The position numbers and the translations under genes were made by a program. The notes below the pieces were generated by a model, which did no database searches, was not told the origin of the DNA, and saw nothing but the letters and a program-made list of their open reading frames with translations. Below, piece by piece: positions 51,298-60,804 of a stretch of DNA of 64,000 bases. Each line of letters begins with the position of its first letter. Positions within the stretch are counted from its first letter, which is position 1. This DNA comes from Segatella copri (GTDB lineage: Bacteria; Bacteroidota; Bacteroidia; Bacteroidales; Bacteroidaceae): assembly GCF_015074785.1 (NCBI RefSeq), contig NZ_CP042464.1, positions 1,798,001 through 1,862,000 of the forward strand, read 5' to 3'.

Positions 51298-54200
51298 CTA
51301 CGATTCCGCAGCCACGAAATCCATCGGCTTGACGCCAAACTGCTTCTGGAAGCACTTGGCAAAATAGCTAGGACTGCTGAAACCTACCATATAGCTGATT
51401 TCGCTGATGCGGTAGTTTCCTTCTTTCAGGAGTTGTGCGCCCTTCTTAAGTTTCACGAGCTGGATCATCTCGTTTGGCGTAACATCGGCAAGACCGCGAA
51501 TCTTATTAAAGAGCGAAGAGCGGCTCATGCCCATCTTTTCGGCAAGGAACGCCACGTTGAGTTCCGGATTCGCCACATTCTCTTCGATGATGCGAGACAT
51601 TCGTTCCAGGAACGCATTATCAACCTGAGTTGGAGCTATCTCTGCTATCGGCTCAAGCGGAGTATGAGAGAACTTACTCCTCAACAGACGGCGCATCTCA
51701 AGAAGCTGTCTTACGCTTGCCTCAAGATACTTCATCGAGAACGGCTTTTCTATGTAGACATCGGCTCCACAGTTCATACTCTCCGTCTTCGCCGCATCAT
51801 CGGTCTTTGCCGTGAGCATCACGAACGGGAGATGAGAATATTCAGAATTTTCACGCACCCTACGGCAGAACTCCGGACCGTCCATCTCCGGCATCATCCA
51901 GTCGCTTATGATGAGCGAAACCGGATGTTTCTCCAGTTTACGGAGCGCATTCTTTCCGTTGTCGGCGGTATAAACCGTATACATCTTTTCGAAATGAGCC
52001 TTCACAAACTGGCGCATGTCTTCATCATCATCCACAATCAGCATCGCCGGTTTTGCCGGTTCACGAAGCGGACTGGCAACAGCAACGCCTGCCTTTTGAG
52101 AACCTTGCTCAACTGAAGTTTCATCTGTCAGCAGATTTTCCTCAGCAACAGTTTCTTCTTCCTTCACCATTTCATCCGCCTTCTCTACCACAGCATCCAT
52201 CTGGTTGAGCGGCAAGGTTACGATAAAGGTAGATCCCTTACCTACTGCAGATTCTACTTCAACCATACCATGATGAGCCTCAACGAGATTCTTCACGATG
52301 TTGAGACCGATTCCGGTTCCCGGTTTGTTGTCGCGTGCCTGATAGAAGGCTCCGAAGATTTTCTCCTTTTCATCAGGACTGATTCCCACTCCGTTGTCTT
52401 CTACCTCTATGCGGAAATGTATTCCATTCTCCAGCAGGCGACAGGACAAGCGTACATAATCCTCGGTATATTTCAAGGCATTGGTCATCAGATTGCTGAT
52501 AACCTTGGTAATGGCCTCCTGATCTATCATCGCCACGAGATCATCAGCAGGATAATCTACCTCAAAACGGATGCTTCTCTGCTCGAAGGTAGGAGCAAAG
52601 CGCTCTGCCACAGCATGCATCAGCTTCGAAATGTTGTTCAAACGGAAATGAACCTGCATGCCCTTCTGCTGCACTTTGTTGAAATCGAGCAGCTGATTGA
52701 CGAGCAGGAGCAACCGCTGGGCATTACGGTCGATAACAGAAAGCGTCTGCGTGATAGTTTCACCATCGGCCAGTTTTCCGGAAACCTGTTTCCAATGCTC
52801 TTTCAGACTCTCCAAAGGTCCGATGATAAGCGTTACCGGCGTACGGATTTCATGGGCAATCATCGTGAAGAACTGCAGGCGGGCATCTCTCATCTCCTGA
52901 TCCTGCTTGAGTTCCAACTGGTCGAGTTCTTCCTGATGACGGAGTTTCTCACGTTTCAACCGGCTCTGCATGAACCAGTAGATTGCGTAACCGATGAGCA
53001 GAAGATACAGAATCTTGGCTGGCAGAGACCACCAGAACGGCGGATGAACCACAATCTGGAGTCTTGCCTCATTCTTCGACCATACACCATCATTATTGGT
53101 TGCCTTAACCAAGAAGGTATAGGTTCCGGCAGGAAGATTGGTATAGTTGGCACGATGCTCGTGGGTATAAATCCAATCCTTGTCTACTCCCTCAAGTTTG
53201 TAAGCATACTGGTTCTTCTCAGGCGATACATAACTTAGGGCGGCAAACGAGATATTGATGGTATTCTCGTTATGAGACAGATTGAGTTCTGCTGCATGAC
53301 TCAGAGATTTCTCCAGCTGGTCGCTCCCCGCCTCTATCGGCTGACCGAAGAGTTCTACCGAGGTGATTGCTACAGGAGGAGCTACCTGGTTGATCTTGAC
53401 GAGATATGGATAGAAACAGTTGAAACCTCTTGTTGAACCGAAATAGATTCTGCCATCAGAAGCCAGGAGTCCGGCGTTTGGCATAAACTGATCGCAAGTG
53501 AGTCCGTCATATTTATTGAACAGCTGGACAGGTTCACCCGGCGTATATTTCACAATACCCTTGCTGGTAGAAATCCACATTACTCCCTGCGAAATGACAA
53601 GACTTGCGAAATCCAGGCTAGGCGCATCGATGGAGATGCGTCGGAATATACCTTTTGAAGGCAGAAATTCGCAAAGCCCATCGCCGGTTGCCGCATAAAG
53701 CTGTCCCTTTTCGCCGATAACCAGGCAGTTTACCTGATCACTCACCAGCGAAGTAGAATCATTCTCAACATGCTTATACTGTTTCCAGACATTATTCTTG
53801 TCCAAGCGCCACAAGCCACCTCCCTGGGTAGCAAACCATACGTTGCCCTGAGGATCTTCCTTGATATCGATGGTAAGCGACTTGAACGACTTGATTTTAC
53901 TAAACTTCTGCTGCCCCTCATCGAAAAGGCTGGCTCCATCCATCGAAGCCGCCCACAGCCGGTTCTTCCGGTCACGATAAATACAATAGGCATTACTTCC
54001 CGAAACCATTCCATCGGTCTGGAAAATCTGCTGCGCTCCGGTAGACATGTTCATTCTGATGACACCATTACCATAGGTTCCCACCCACAGATCATTACCA
54101 TTGGCAAAGAGAGCATGAACATTATACTTGCCCATAGCCGCCTTGCCCGGATAAGAAACAAAACTGTTGGTCTGGGGATTGAAGCAGTCAAGTCCGGCAT

Positions 54201-55386
54201 CATCGGTAGCTATCCAGATGCGATGCTGCTGGTCTTCGAAGAATCTTCCTACCACATTACCGCGCAATCCCCCCTGTCGAGCTGAGTAAGCACGGAAACG
54301 TTCTTCAACACTCGTAGAAGGAAGATAACTTACGCCACCATAGAAAGTTGTTACCCAGATGCCGCCTTCATTATCGCCAGCAATACCATAAACAAAACGC
54401 TCGTTGGTACTCCGGCTCGGATCGTTTACTTCCGACAGCATACTCCAAGAGCGGTTCTGGATGTCATACTGCACCAATCCATCATCGCTGGCTATGAGAA
54501 TATACTTGTTGCTGTTGTTGTAAAGCTGGTGGATATGATGAACAGCATTACTCAAGGTTCCGCTGATGAGCTGTTCGGCACTACCATCGGCGTTGAGCTT
54601 GTAAAGTCCGTTTTCCCAGGTTCCGACATAAAGATTGCCATCGGGAGCAGCCAGCATCGCCATGCCGTAAAACATGGTTGCATCGCCCTTCAGAGGGAAT
54701 GCTTCAAACTGGTCGGTCGACTTGTTGAGATGATAGATGCTGGCTCCACCATGGTTACAGAGCATCCATACCTGGTTGTTGGCATCAACCAGCGTACTTT
54801 GCACTTTACCCTGAATATTCTTCATCGGATACTGATGCAGTTCGTGAGTAGTCCGATTGTATCTGAACACGCCCTGTCCGTTGGTAGAAATCCAAATATT
54901 CTGATCGCCGTCAAGCGAAAAATTAAGGACAGGCGCCGTAATCTTATCACTCAGTTTCTGGAATCGGTCGGTTGCATTACAGAACAGATAGGCTCCATTA
55001 TTGCAACCTACCAGCAGGCCTTCTTCGCAAGCAGTAAGGGCGCTCACAAACTGGTCTACAGTCGTAAAGGGATTATAATAGGTTTTGACATCGTATCCGT
55101 CAAAACGGCACAATCCGTTGTCTGTACCAAACCACATGTATCCCTTGGAACCCTGAACCACGCTACGCACAGAATTACTCGGCAAACCATCATCCATCGT
55201 GATAGAGCGCACCATAGGGTCGATAGGAGCCCATTGTGCACCCGAGTTGGTTTGCGTTATCGTATGTGGCTGCGCCTGAATATCCGTAGCCCCTTTCGAG
55301 ACAAAAGCGGTTGGCACCTGCGCCTCAGCCCCTACAGGCATCATCATGCAGAGCACAGAAACCATTAGAGTAGATATCTTTCTCAT
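51298..55386 (-). CDS. Hybrid two-component system protein (HTCS) with beta-propeller sensor
   Basis: A 1362-residue single-chain sensor and regulator. In order: signal peptide (1-22); two seven-bladed propellers of Reg_prop repeats (about 60-735; for example DDGLPSNSVRSVVQGSKGYMW); a Y_Y_Y domain (about 745-790); one transmembrane helix (about 793-810); HisKA with FFTMIAHEIRTPVTLI (phospho-His near 845); HATPase_c with the N and G boxes (NALKYTEDYV, GTGIGLNIVKNLVE); a receiver with IVDDDEDMRQF and phospho-Asp in SDWMMPEMDGPEF (near 1163); and AraC-type DNA binding (about 1255-1358). HTCS proteins usually sense glycan fragments in the periplasm. No SusCD or glycosidase is near; the next gene in line is DPP-IV. 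Confidence 0.96.
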   Translation of the reverse strand: MRKISTLMVSVLCMMMPVGAEAQVPTAFVSKGATDIQAQPHTITQTNSGAQWAPIDPMVRSITMDDGLPSNSVRSVVQGSKGYMWFGTDNGLCRFDGYDVKTYYNPFTTVDQFVSALTACEEGLLVGCNNGAYLFCNATDRFQKLSDKITAPVLNFSLDGDQNIWISTNGQGVFRYNRTTHELHQYPMKNIQGKVQSTLVDANNQVWMLCNHGGASIYHLNKSTDQFEAFPLKGDATMFYGMAMLAAPDGNLYVGTWENGLYKLNADGSAEQLISGTLSNAVHHIHQLYNNSNKYILIASDDGLVQYDIQNRSWSMLSEVNDPSRSTNERFVYGIAGDNEGGIWVTTFYGGVSYLPSTSVEERFRAYSARQGGLRGNVVGRFFEDQQHRIWIATDDAGLDCFNPQTNSFVSYPGKAAMGKYNVHALFANGNDLWVGTYGNGVIRMNMSTGAQQIFQTDGMVSGSNAYCIYRDRKNRLWAASMDGASLFDEGQQKFSKIKSFKSLTIDIKEDPQGNVWFATQGGGLWRLDKNNVWKQYKHVENDSTSLVSDQVNCLVIGEKGQLYAATGDGLCEFLPSKGIFRRISIDAPSLDFASLVISQGVMWISTSKGIVKYTPGEPVQLFNKYDGLTCDQFMPNAGLLASDGRIYFGSTRGFNCFYPYLVKINQVAPPVAITSVELFGQPIEAGSDQLEKSLSHAAELNLSHNENTINISFAALSYVSPEKNQYAYKLEGVDKDWIYTHEHRANYTNLPAGTYTFLVKATNNDGVWSKNEARLQIVVHPPFWWSLPAKILYLLLIGYAIYWFMQSRLKREKLRHQEELDQLELKQDQEMRDARLQFFTMIAHEIRTPVTLIIGPLESLKEHWKQVSGKLADGETITQTLSVIDRNAQRLLLLVNQLLDFNKVQQKGMQVHFRLNNISKLMHAVAERFAPTFEQRSIRFEVDYPADDLVAMIDQEAITKVISNLMTNALKYTEDYVRLSCRLLENGIHFRIEVEDNGVGISPDEKEKIFGAFYQARDNKPGTGIGLNIVKNLVEAHHGMVEVESAVGKGSTFIVTLPLNQMDAVVEKADEMVKEEETVAEENLLTDETSVEQGSQKAGVAVASPLREPAKPAMLIVDDDEDMRQFVKAHFEKMYTVYTADNGKNALRKLEKHPVSLIISDWMMPEMDGPEFCRRVRENSEYSHLPFVMLTAKTDDAAKTESMNCGADVYIEKPFSMKYLEASVRQLLEMRRLLRSKFSHTPLEPIAEIAPTQVDNAFLERMSRIIEENVANPELNVAFLAEKMGMSRSSLFNKIRGLADVTPNEMIQLVKLKKGAQLLKEGNYRISEISYMVGFSSPSYFAKCFQKQFGVKPMDFVAAES

Positions 55387-55428
55387 TATATGGGTCTTTA
55401 TTTTCTGTTGTTAGATAAAATAATGCCG

Positions 55429-55436
55429 CAAAATTA
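55429..55436 (-). promoter_or_regulatory. HTCS promoter -7 element
   Basis: TAATTTTG on the minus strand followed by C, 43 bp before the ATG; a TTTG lies 23 bp upstream, slightly long spacing. Confidence 0.5.
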
Positions 55437-55470
55437 CAAAAATATAACGAGAAATACAACAAAAAGAACA

Positions 55471-55535
55471 AAAAAAGCCCTGAAACAAACAAATAGCTAC
55501 TTTTTTAAAGTAAGACTATCCGTTTGCTTCAGGGC
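55471..55535 (-). terminator. Terminator after the DPP-IV gene
   Basis: GCCCTGAA (55477-55484) pairs with TTCAGGGC (55528-55535), extended by CAAAC/GTTTG. On the minus strand a T run follows. It insulates the HTCS gene. Confidence 0.78.
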
Positions 55536-55592
55536 AAAACTTAAATAATGATTCAAGTGAGAAGTTTCACTATCAACAGATTGAAACCTGAA

Positions 55593-57740
55593 TTACTTGC
55601 TCTTTACATCACTCCATTTAGGCGGTTTCACACCCAGCAGATTCTTCACGAAGAAATCGTAACGCTTGTGCTCGCCATAGAGTTCGCCCATGGTATGATG
55701 GGCTCCAGGAATCACCACGAGTTCGAAATCCTTGTTCGCCTTTTCCAGGGCATTCACTACCTGATAGGTGCTCGAAGGATCTACGTTGTCATCTATCTCG
55801 CCTACCACCAGCATCAACGGGCGCTCCAGCTTGTGGGCATTCTCCACGTTGCTGCACTCCACGTAACTGGAATCGATAGGCCAGCTCATCCATTGCTCGT
55901 TCCACCAGATTTTATCCATCCGGTTGTCGTGACAGCCGCAGGCGCTATAGGCAGCCTTGTAGAAATCGCCATGCAGCAATACGGCTGTGGTACTCTCCTG
56001 TCCGCCTGCCGAACAGCCATAGATTGCCACATTATCAGCATCCATATAAGGATACTTCTTGGCTGCAGCCTTGATCCAGAGTTCACGGTCTGGGAATCCG
56101 GCATCCTTCAGATTCTTGTAGCAAACCTCCTCAAACTTCTTGCCGCGATAGGAAGTGCCCATCGCATCGAGCTGGACTACGATGAAACCTAGTTCGGCAA
56201 GCGAAGTGGTGTACCAGTTGTATGGCATGAAACTCTTCGGAGTATAGGCATCGCCCGGACCCGCATAGATGTATTCGATGACCGGATATTTCTTATTAGG
56301 ATCGAAATTGGTAGGGCGCTGGATGATGCCCCACATATCGGTCTTGCCATCACGCCCCTTAGCCACAAACACCTCAGGAGCAACCCATCCGTGCTTCTTC
56401 AAAGTAGTAATATTAGCCGTTTCCAGAGTCTTGACGAGCTTACCGGTCTGCGCATCTCTGAGCACGGTAACAGGAGCGGCATCCACCTTAGAATAGGTAT
56501 CCAGGAGATAATGGTAATCATAGGTATATTGGACACTATGATTTCCCTCTTCAGGAGTGAGCGCCACCATATTCTTGCCGTCGATACCTATTTTATAATA
56601 ATGTACCAGATATGGGTCCTCATTCCTGTTCACGCCACTAGCCGAGAAATAGATTTCTCCCTTCTCTTCATCTACACGCTGGATGCCGCGAACAAACCAG
56701 TCGCCCTTTGTAATCTGTCGGATAACCTTCGATTTCTGCACATCGTAGAGATAGAGATGATTCCAGTTGTCGCGCTCGCTCATCCAGAGCAGTTGCTTGC
56801 CATCCTTGATAAACTGACGCCACAGACGACCATAGTTCACAAAGGTATTGGCACGCTCCTCTACCACGGTACGAAGCTTGCCGGTTTCGGCATTCATCGC
56901 CAGCATCTGATAGAGATGATGCCCACGCTGGTTATACTCCATTGTCACCTCCTTGCTGTCAGGTGTCCATTGCATCCATTCCAGTTCATACTGGTTTTCT
57001 ATCTGATGCCTGTCAGCCTCCACCTTCTTTCCGGTAGCCACATCGATGATGACCGGATAGTGCTGTGGCAGGACATCGCCCGGCTTGGCATACTCCTGCT
57101 TGTGGAGGATAGGCTGCAGCTGGTCGGCAGGCGAAGATTCTACGTAGTAGGCATAGCGCTTCTCTACCGGAACACGCTTGCATACGAAGATGTGCTTGCC
57201 GTCTGGGCTCCATTGGATGCGGTTGCTGTAATAGCATCCGATGGTACCATCCTGAGTGAGGATTCGCTTGGCTTCGGTATAAGGTTTTCCTGCCTCATGA
57301 ACCACCACGTTGTAACCTTCGATGTAGGCTTCCATCTTGCCGTCGGGCGAAAGTACCGGATAAGCCTCCTTCTCCTCATCTACCTCCATCCAATGGCGCT
57401 CGTGGCGTCTGCCAAACTGAGGTTTGTTGGCAGGACGAGGCTTGATGCCCAGCGCCTTTTCCATCGCATCCTGCGAATCATAGGTCTTCATTTCATCCTT
57501 GTCGGCATCATAGGAAACAAACTTCTTGCCCTGAGGAGTAGAAATCTGATAATGCAATACATGGGTGGAATCGCACCAAGCCGACGAGCGTGCCCAATGG
57601 AACACGGAATCGGCTGAAAACTGATGACGCAGCGCATAGGCTCTGTTGTAATTTTCTAATGTGCCCTGTGCTGAAGCTGTAGCTGCCGGCATCGCCATCA
57701 TCAGAACGAGAGATGCCGATAATAAAGTCTTATTCTTCAT
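55593..57740 (-). CDS. Dipeptidyl-peptidase IV-type S9 serine peptidase
   Basis: A 715-residue exported peptidase. A signal peptide (1-25, ends ATASAQ) is followed by the DPPIV N-terminal propeller (about 90-440) and the alpha/beta-hydrolase catalytic domain. The nucleophile motif is YGCSAGGQES (Ser near 577), with Cys in place of the usual Trp/Tyr. The Asp is in GEIDDNVDPSST near 647 and the His in PGAHHTMGELYG near 680. It removes N-terminal dipeptides, typically after Pro. The leader is shared with the M64 gene, and upstream lies a duplicated fragment of the DUF6055 gene. It probably feeds dipeptides to transporters. Confidence 0.93.
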   Translation of the reverse strand: MKNKTLLSASLVLMMAMPAATASAQGTLENYNRAYALRHQFSADSVFHWARSSAWCDSTHVLHYQISTPQGKKFVSYDADKDEMKTYDSQDAMEKALGIKPRPANKPQFGRRHERHWMEVDEEKEAYPVLSPDGKMEAYIEGYNVVVHEAGKPYTEAKRILTQDGTIGCYYSNRIQWSPDGKHIFVCKRVPVEKRYAYYVESSPADQLQPILHKQEYAKPGDVLPQHYPVIIDVATGKKVEADRHQIENQYELEWMQWTPDSKEVTMEYNQRGHHLYQMLAMNAETGKLRTVVEERANTFVNYGRLWRQFIKDGKQLLWMSERDNWNHLYLYDVQKSKVIRQITKGDWFVRGIQRVDEEKGEIYFSASGVNRNEDPYLVHYYKIGIDGKNMVALTPEEGNHSVQYTYDYHYLLDTYSKVDAAPVTVLRDAQTGKLVKTLETANITTLKKHGWVAPEVFVAKGRDGKTDMWGIIQRPTNFDPNKKYPVIEYIYAGPGDAYTPKSFMPYNWYTTSLAELGFIVVQLDAMGTSYRGKKFEEVCYKNLKDAGFPDRELWIKAAAKKYPYMDADNVAIYGCSAGGQESTTAVLLHGDFYKAAYSACGCHDNRMDKIWWNEQWMSWPIDSSYVECSNVENAHKLERPLMLVVGEIDDNVDPSSTYQVVNALEKANKDFELVVIPGAHHTMGELYGEHKRYDFFVKNLLGVKPPKWSDVKSK

Positions 57741-57772
57741 AAGCTATGATATTTTTTATTCGATTCGTACTT

Positions 57773-57865
57773 CACTCTTACTTCACTCTTACCTCATAAG
57801 GGAAACGGCGGGAAGATGGATCGAGCGAATGATTCGAAAGAGCTCCCATCACCACGAGATAATAA
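57773..57865 (-). pseudogene. Duplicated 3'-end fragment of the DUF6055 gene
   Basis: This stretch matches the last codons of the gene at 60805-62157 plus its trailing heptads, with about two substitutions in the 70 bp checked: it would encode the residues before and through the RRFPYEVRVK end. Similarity stops abruptly at about 57865. It lies between the DPP-IV and AAA ATPase genes and is joined to the same leader that precedes the M64 gene. Confidence 0.85.
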
Positions 57866-57997
57866 GATTTTCTTCATATCAATTTTAATCATGTTAGTTT
57901 CAGCCCACAAAATAACAAAATCTTTCTGATATAAGCGAGCAAAATAGTCCAAAAGAATGAAAAAATCGTAGTAATTCCCAATTTTATGGCATTTTCC

Positions 57998-58028
57998 TTT
58001 GATATTTCAAACAAAAGCTCTATATTTG
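57998..58028 (+). promoter_or_regulatory. Promoter of the AAA ATPase gene
   Basis: TTTG at 57998-58001 and TATATTTG at 58021-58028 are 19 bp apart. The -7 box is also the start of the first 33-bp repeat. Confidence 0.75.
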
Positions 58029-58115
58029 CACCTTAGAAAGTGCACGAAAGGCATAAATTTGCACCTTGAAAGGTGCACGAAAGCTATAAATCTGCACCTT
58101 GGAAGGTGCATTTAA
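58021..58115 (+). repeat. Triplicated 33-bp promoter/palindrome repeat
   Basis: Three tandem units begin at 58021, 58054 and 58087. Each contains a -7-like box (TATATTTG, TAAATTTG, TAAATCTG) running into a palindrome GCACCTT-N2-AAGGTGC (first unit has AAAGTGC), then CGAAAG between units. The last unit ends 12 bp before the ATG of the ATPase. Confidence 0.9.
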
Positions 58116-58126
58116 TAAAAAAGCGT

Positions 58127-59305
58127 ATGGATATTACATTGATAAATTACATGAAAGAGCAGCTTGAACTCGTATCTTTGGCGTTCAAGAGATATAATTA
58201 TGACAAGCTTCCGTGGGAGGCTCGTCTAGTAGGTTTGATGGGACCAAGAGGTGTCGGCAAGTCTACCTTGATATTGCAACACATCAAGAGCAATAGTCTA
58301 GAAGAGCAAGCTAAGTCGCTCTATGTTTCAGCCGATCACAGCTATTTCACCACCAACACGCTCATCGAAACAGCCAACCAGTTTGTGCGTGAAGGGGGCG
58401 AATGGCTCTATATAGATGAGGTACACAAATATGAAGGATGGTCGCAGGAGCTCAAGCAGATATACGATTCCCACCCTGGGCTTCATGTATTCTTTACAGG
58501 CTCTTCCATCCTCGACATCATAGATGGCGAAGCCGACTTGAGTCGCAGAGCCATCTTGTTTGACATGCAGGGTTTATCATTCCGTGAATACCTGGAAATG
58601 TTTCATGGCATCAAGACTCCTATCAGAAGCCTAGAGGATATCCTCAATGGGAAAACAGAGATAGAAGGTCTCCAGCATCCGATACCGCTCTTCAACCAAT
58701 ATCTGCGCGTGGGGTATTATCCATTCTCCAAAGAAGGATTTTTCCAGCAAAGATTGCAGCAAGTGATACGCCTCACGATGGAAGTGGACATCCCACAGTA
58801 TGCCAACATGTCGCCAGCCACAGGTAAGAAACTGCGCCGTATGTTATCCATCATAGCCAGCAATGTGCCTTACAAGCCAGAGGCCACAGGATTGGCTAAT
58901 GAGATCAAGGTGAGCCGCAACGACATACCTACCTATTTATTATATATGGAGAAGGCAGGCATGATAGGACAACTACGTGATGAGACAGGCGGCATGCGAG
59001 GACTTGGCAAGACCGAAAAGGTATATCTAGACAATACCAACATCATCTATGCCCTCTCTGGCGAGAATGCCAACATAGGCAATGTGAGGGAGACATTCTT
59101 CTACAACCAAACTCGCCTAGCTCTAGATGTAACCTCTTCCAAGGTTTCCGACTTTTCCATTGGCAAATATACCTTTGAGATAGGCGGAGCCAAAAAGAGC
59201 CATCGCCAGATAAAAGACGTAGCCGATTCCTTCATTGTGCGTGATGATACGGAGTATGCCAATGGCGATATTCTCCCACTTTGGGCCTTCGGATTGCTCT
59301 ATTAG
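58127..59305 (+). CDS. AAA_14/DUF4143-type ATPase
   Basis: A 392-residue protein of the ATPase family common in anaerobes. Walker A is VGLMGPRGVGKSTLI (residues 39-47 core) and Walker B GEWLYIDEVHKYEGWSQELK; the sensor FFTGSSILDI and a winged-helix region (about 225-300) follow. The C-terminal domain has FEIGGAKKSHRQIK, the E-x-G-G-x-K pattern of a restriction-endonuclease-like fold. Function is not established for the family; mobile or defence-related roles have been suggested. An upstream in-frame GTG at 58073 lies inside the repeats, so ATG at 58127 is preferred. It sits on the opposite strand inside the peptidase cluster, like an insertion. Confidence 0.87.
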   Translation: MDITLINYMKEQLELVSLAFKRYNYDKLPWEARLVGLMGPRGVGKSTLILQHIKSNSLEEQAKSLYVSADHSYFTTNTLIETANQFVREGGEWLYIDEVHKYEGWSQELKQIYDSHPGLHVFFTGSSILDIIDGEADLSRRAILFDMQGLSFREYLEMFHGIKTPIRSLEDILNGKTEIEGLQHPIPLFNQYLRVGYYPFSKEGFFQQRLQQVIRLTMEVDIPQYANMSPATGKKLRRMLSIIASNVPYKPEATGLANEIKVSRNDIPTYLLYMEKAGMIGQLRDETGGMRGLGKTEKVYLDNTNIIYALSGENANIGNVRETFFYNQTRLALDVTSSKVSDFSIGKYTFEIGGAKKSHRQIKDVADSFIVRDDTEYANGDILPLWAFGLLY

Positions 59306-59383
59306 TCATTTTCCAAAAACGATTCACGATTTCAATTCTCCTTTCACCATTCGCCAAAAATGAAGACCATCAGAAACTTATAA

Positions 59384-60730
59384 TTATTTCCCAGTATAGA
59401 AATCTGTGATGCGTCGGATGGCACGCTGGCAAACCGGACAGAAATCATCCACTTCGTTGATTCGCATACGGCAAACCTGCGCCGGACGGTAACATCCCTT
59501 GCTTTGGTTGCCCGCACCCTCGAACACACCAATCTTGAAGACGGCTTCGTTGAGTTTCTTCTGCTCCTTTGCGTTCTTGATATTCTTATGATCCGGTAGT
59601 TTGGCAAGCGGCGTAGGAATCTTCACGCCCTTCGGCATCATATCCGCCCACTTGCTCTGGAAATCCTTCAGCGTGGTGAGGTTAGGCTCCCAAGGCTCGG
59701 TATCACTAGGATACATCGGGTCATACTCATCGGTACTGTACTCATCACCCAAGCCCGCATAGCCATGACCGAACTCATGTACCAGCACCTTCTTGAACGT
59801 AGGATGATCAGAGGTAGAAAGCGTTACCTGGTTATAGATGCCGCCGCCACCATACGTAGGAGAATTCACCAATACGATGATCTGCTCGAAAGGCACATTA
59901 CTCAAGGCATCATAGATGCGATGAATCTTGCTCGTAGTGAGATAACGGTTCGAATAAAAAGTATCGTAATGAGAGCAAGCCATCGTGTTCTTCCATTTCC
60001 CTTCGTGCGGAATACTTGGTCCCTCATCGAGCGATGGAGCCGCAACAGCCACCACGTTGAATCTCGACTTGAGCAAAGCGAAAGGTTCGCGCTCGAAGAT
60101 GGCATCGGCTGCCCGCTGCGCATCCTGATAAAACTTATCCATCTGTTCCTGGCGATAGCCCTCGGCAATGATGGCGAGGTCAACACAGTCGGCAGTCTCT
60201 CCGCTCTTCACGATGTAGCGGTAAGGGATGCCATTCTCGCCCAATGGTCGGATGAGTATATCCTGTGGATTGATGGTATGGCGCAGTTCTGCGGTCACCT
60301 TCTGATGCGTATCGCTCAGGGTGATGCTTACATCCACCGGTCTCTTTGGGAACGGCACGAGGAAACTGCTCTCGAATGATTTCTGCAGATGCTTTGCCTC
60401 CTGTGTAAGCTGCCATTCCTGGAAGAGTGTTGAGAAAGTATTTACATAGAGCACCTTGTTGGTACCATGCTCATACACGGTCACCTGTCCGTTGCCGTTC
60501 AGGAATTTCTCATCCAGTCTTGTCTTTCTGCCCGCCCAGGTAGGGTTGCTGTAAGCCTGTTCGAAATAGATAGCCTGGTTCACGCTATCGCCCGCCACGA
60601 TGTAATCCAGTCGCAGCGTCTTATCTTCGAAGTTATCTTCAAAGCGCTGTGCCTGCATCGGCAACACCATCATCAAGGCGAGGGATGCAGTCAATAAAGT
60701 CTTATTCTTTATAAAAGTCTTATTCTTCAT
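59384..60730 (-). CDS. M64-family (IgA peptidase-like) zinc metallopeptidase
   Basis: A 448-residue exported protease. The active-site helix is VLVHEFGHGYAGLGDEYSTDEYD (about 314-336; HExxH with a downstream Glu/Asp). The family-typical LAIIAEGYRQEQMDKFYQDA and VGVFEGAGNQSKGCYRP-like segments are present, with a cysteine-rich C-terminus MRINEVDDFCPVCQRAI. Residues 1-110 form an immunoglobulin-like N-terminal domain. The start shows an in-frame 18-21 bp duplication, MKNKTFIKNKTLLTAS, relative to the DPP-IV leader. M64 peptidases cleave IgA or mucin-type proteins. It stands between the AAA ATPase and the DUF6055 gene. Confidence 0.92.
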   Translation of the reverse strand: MKNKTFIKNKTLLTASLALMMVLPMQAQRFEDNFEDKTLRLDYIVAGDSVNQAIYFEQAYSNPTWAGRKTRLDEKFLNGNGQVTVYEHGTNKVLYVNTFSTLFQEWQLTQEAKHLQKSFESSFLVPFPKRPVDVSITLSDTHQKVTAELRHTINPQDILIRPLGENGIPYRYIVKSGETADCVDLAIIAEGYRQEQMDKFYQDAQRAADAIFEREPFALLKSRFNVVAVAAPSLDEGPSIPHEGKWKNTMACSHYDTFYSNRYLTTSKIHRIYDALSNVPFEQIIVLVNSPTYGGGGIYNQVTLSTSDHPTFKKVLVHEFGHGYAGLGDEYSTDEYDPMYPSDTEPWEPNLTTLKDFQSKWADMMPKGVKIPTPLAKLPDHKNIKNAKEQKKLNEAVFKIGVFEGAGNQSKGCYRPAQVCRMRINEVDDFCPVCQRAIRRITDFYTGK

Positions 60731-60804
60731 AAGCTATGATATTTTTTATGTAGATGATTTTTATTCGATTCGTACTTGATTCTTATTCGATTCGTACTTC
60801 ACTC
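60731..60804 (-). repeat. Leader with heptad and GATTCGTACTT repeats shared by two peptidase genes
   Basis: The minus-strand sequence before the M64 ATG contains TACGAATCG and AAGAGTGAAGT-type units and the GATATTTTTTAT region. The same leader precedes DPP-IV (about 57741-57800), where the sequence is shorter by one repeat set. The stop codon of the upstream DUF6055 gene lies inside the heptads. Confidence 0.75.

Noticed and set aside
51298..55386. Polysaccharide utilisation locus around the HTCS.
   Set aside because: No SusC/SusD pair, glycoside hydrolase or lyase occurs on either side; the neighbours are a peptide transporter and peptidases.
56391..57617. A 408-codon plus-strand frame opposite DPP-IV.
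   Set aside because: Complement of the catalytic and propeller coding sequence; composition is that of a shadow frame.
58073..58126. Extended N-terminus for the AAA ATPase from the GTG at 58073.
   Set aside because: The extension would be coded by the palindromic repeats and has no protein-like character; ATG at 58127 starts the conserved sequence.
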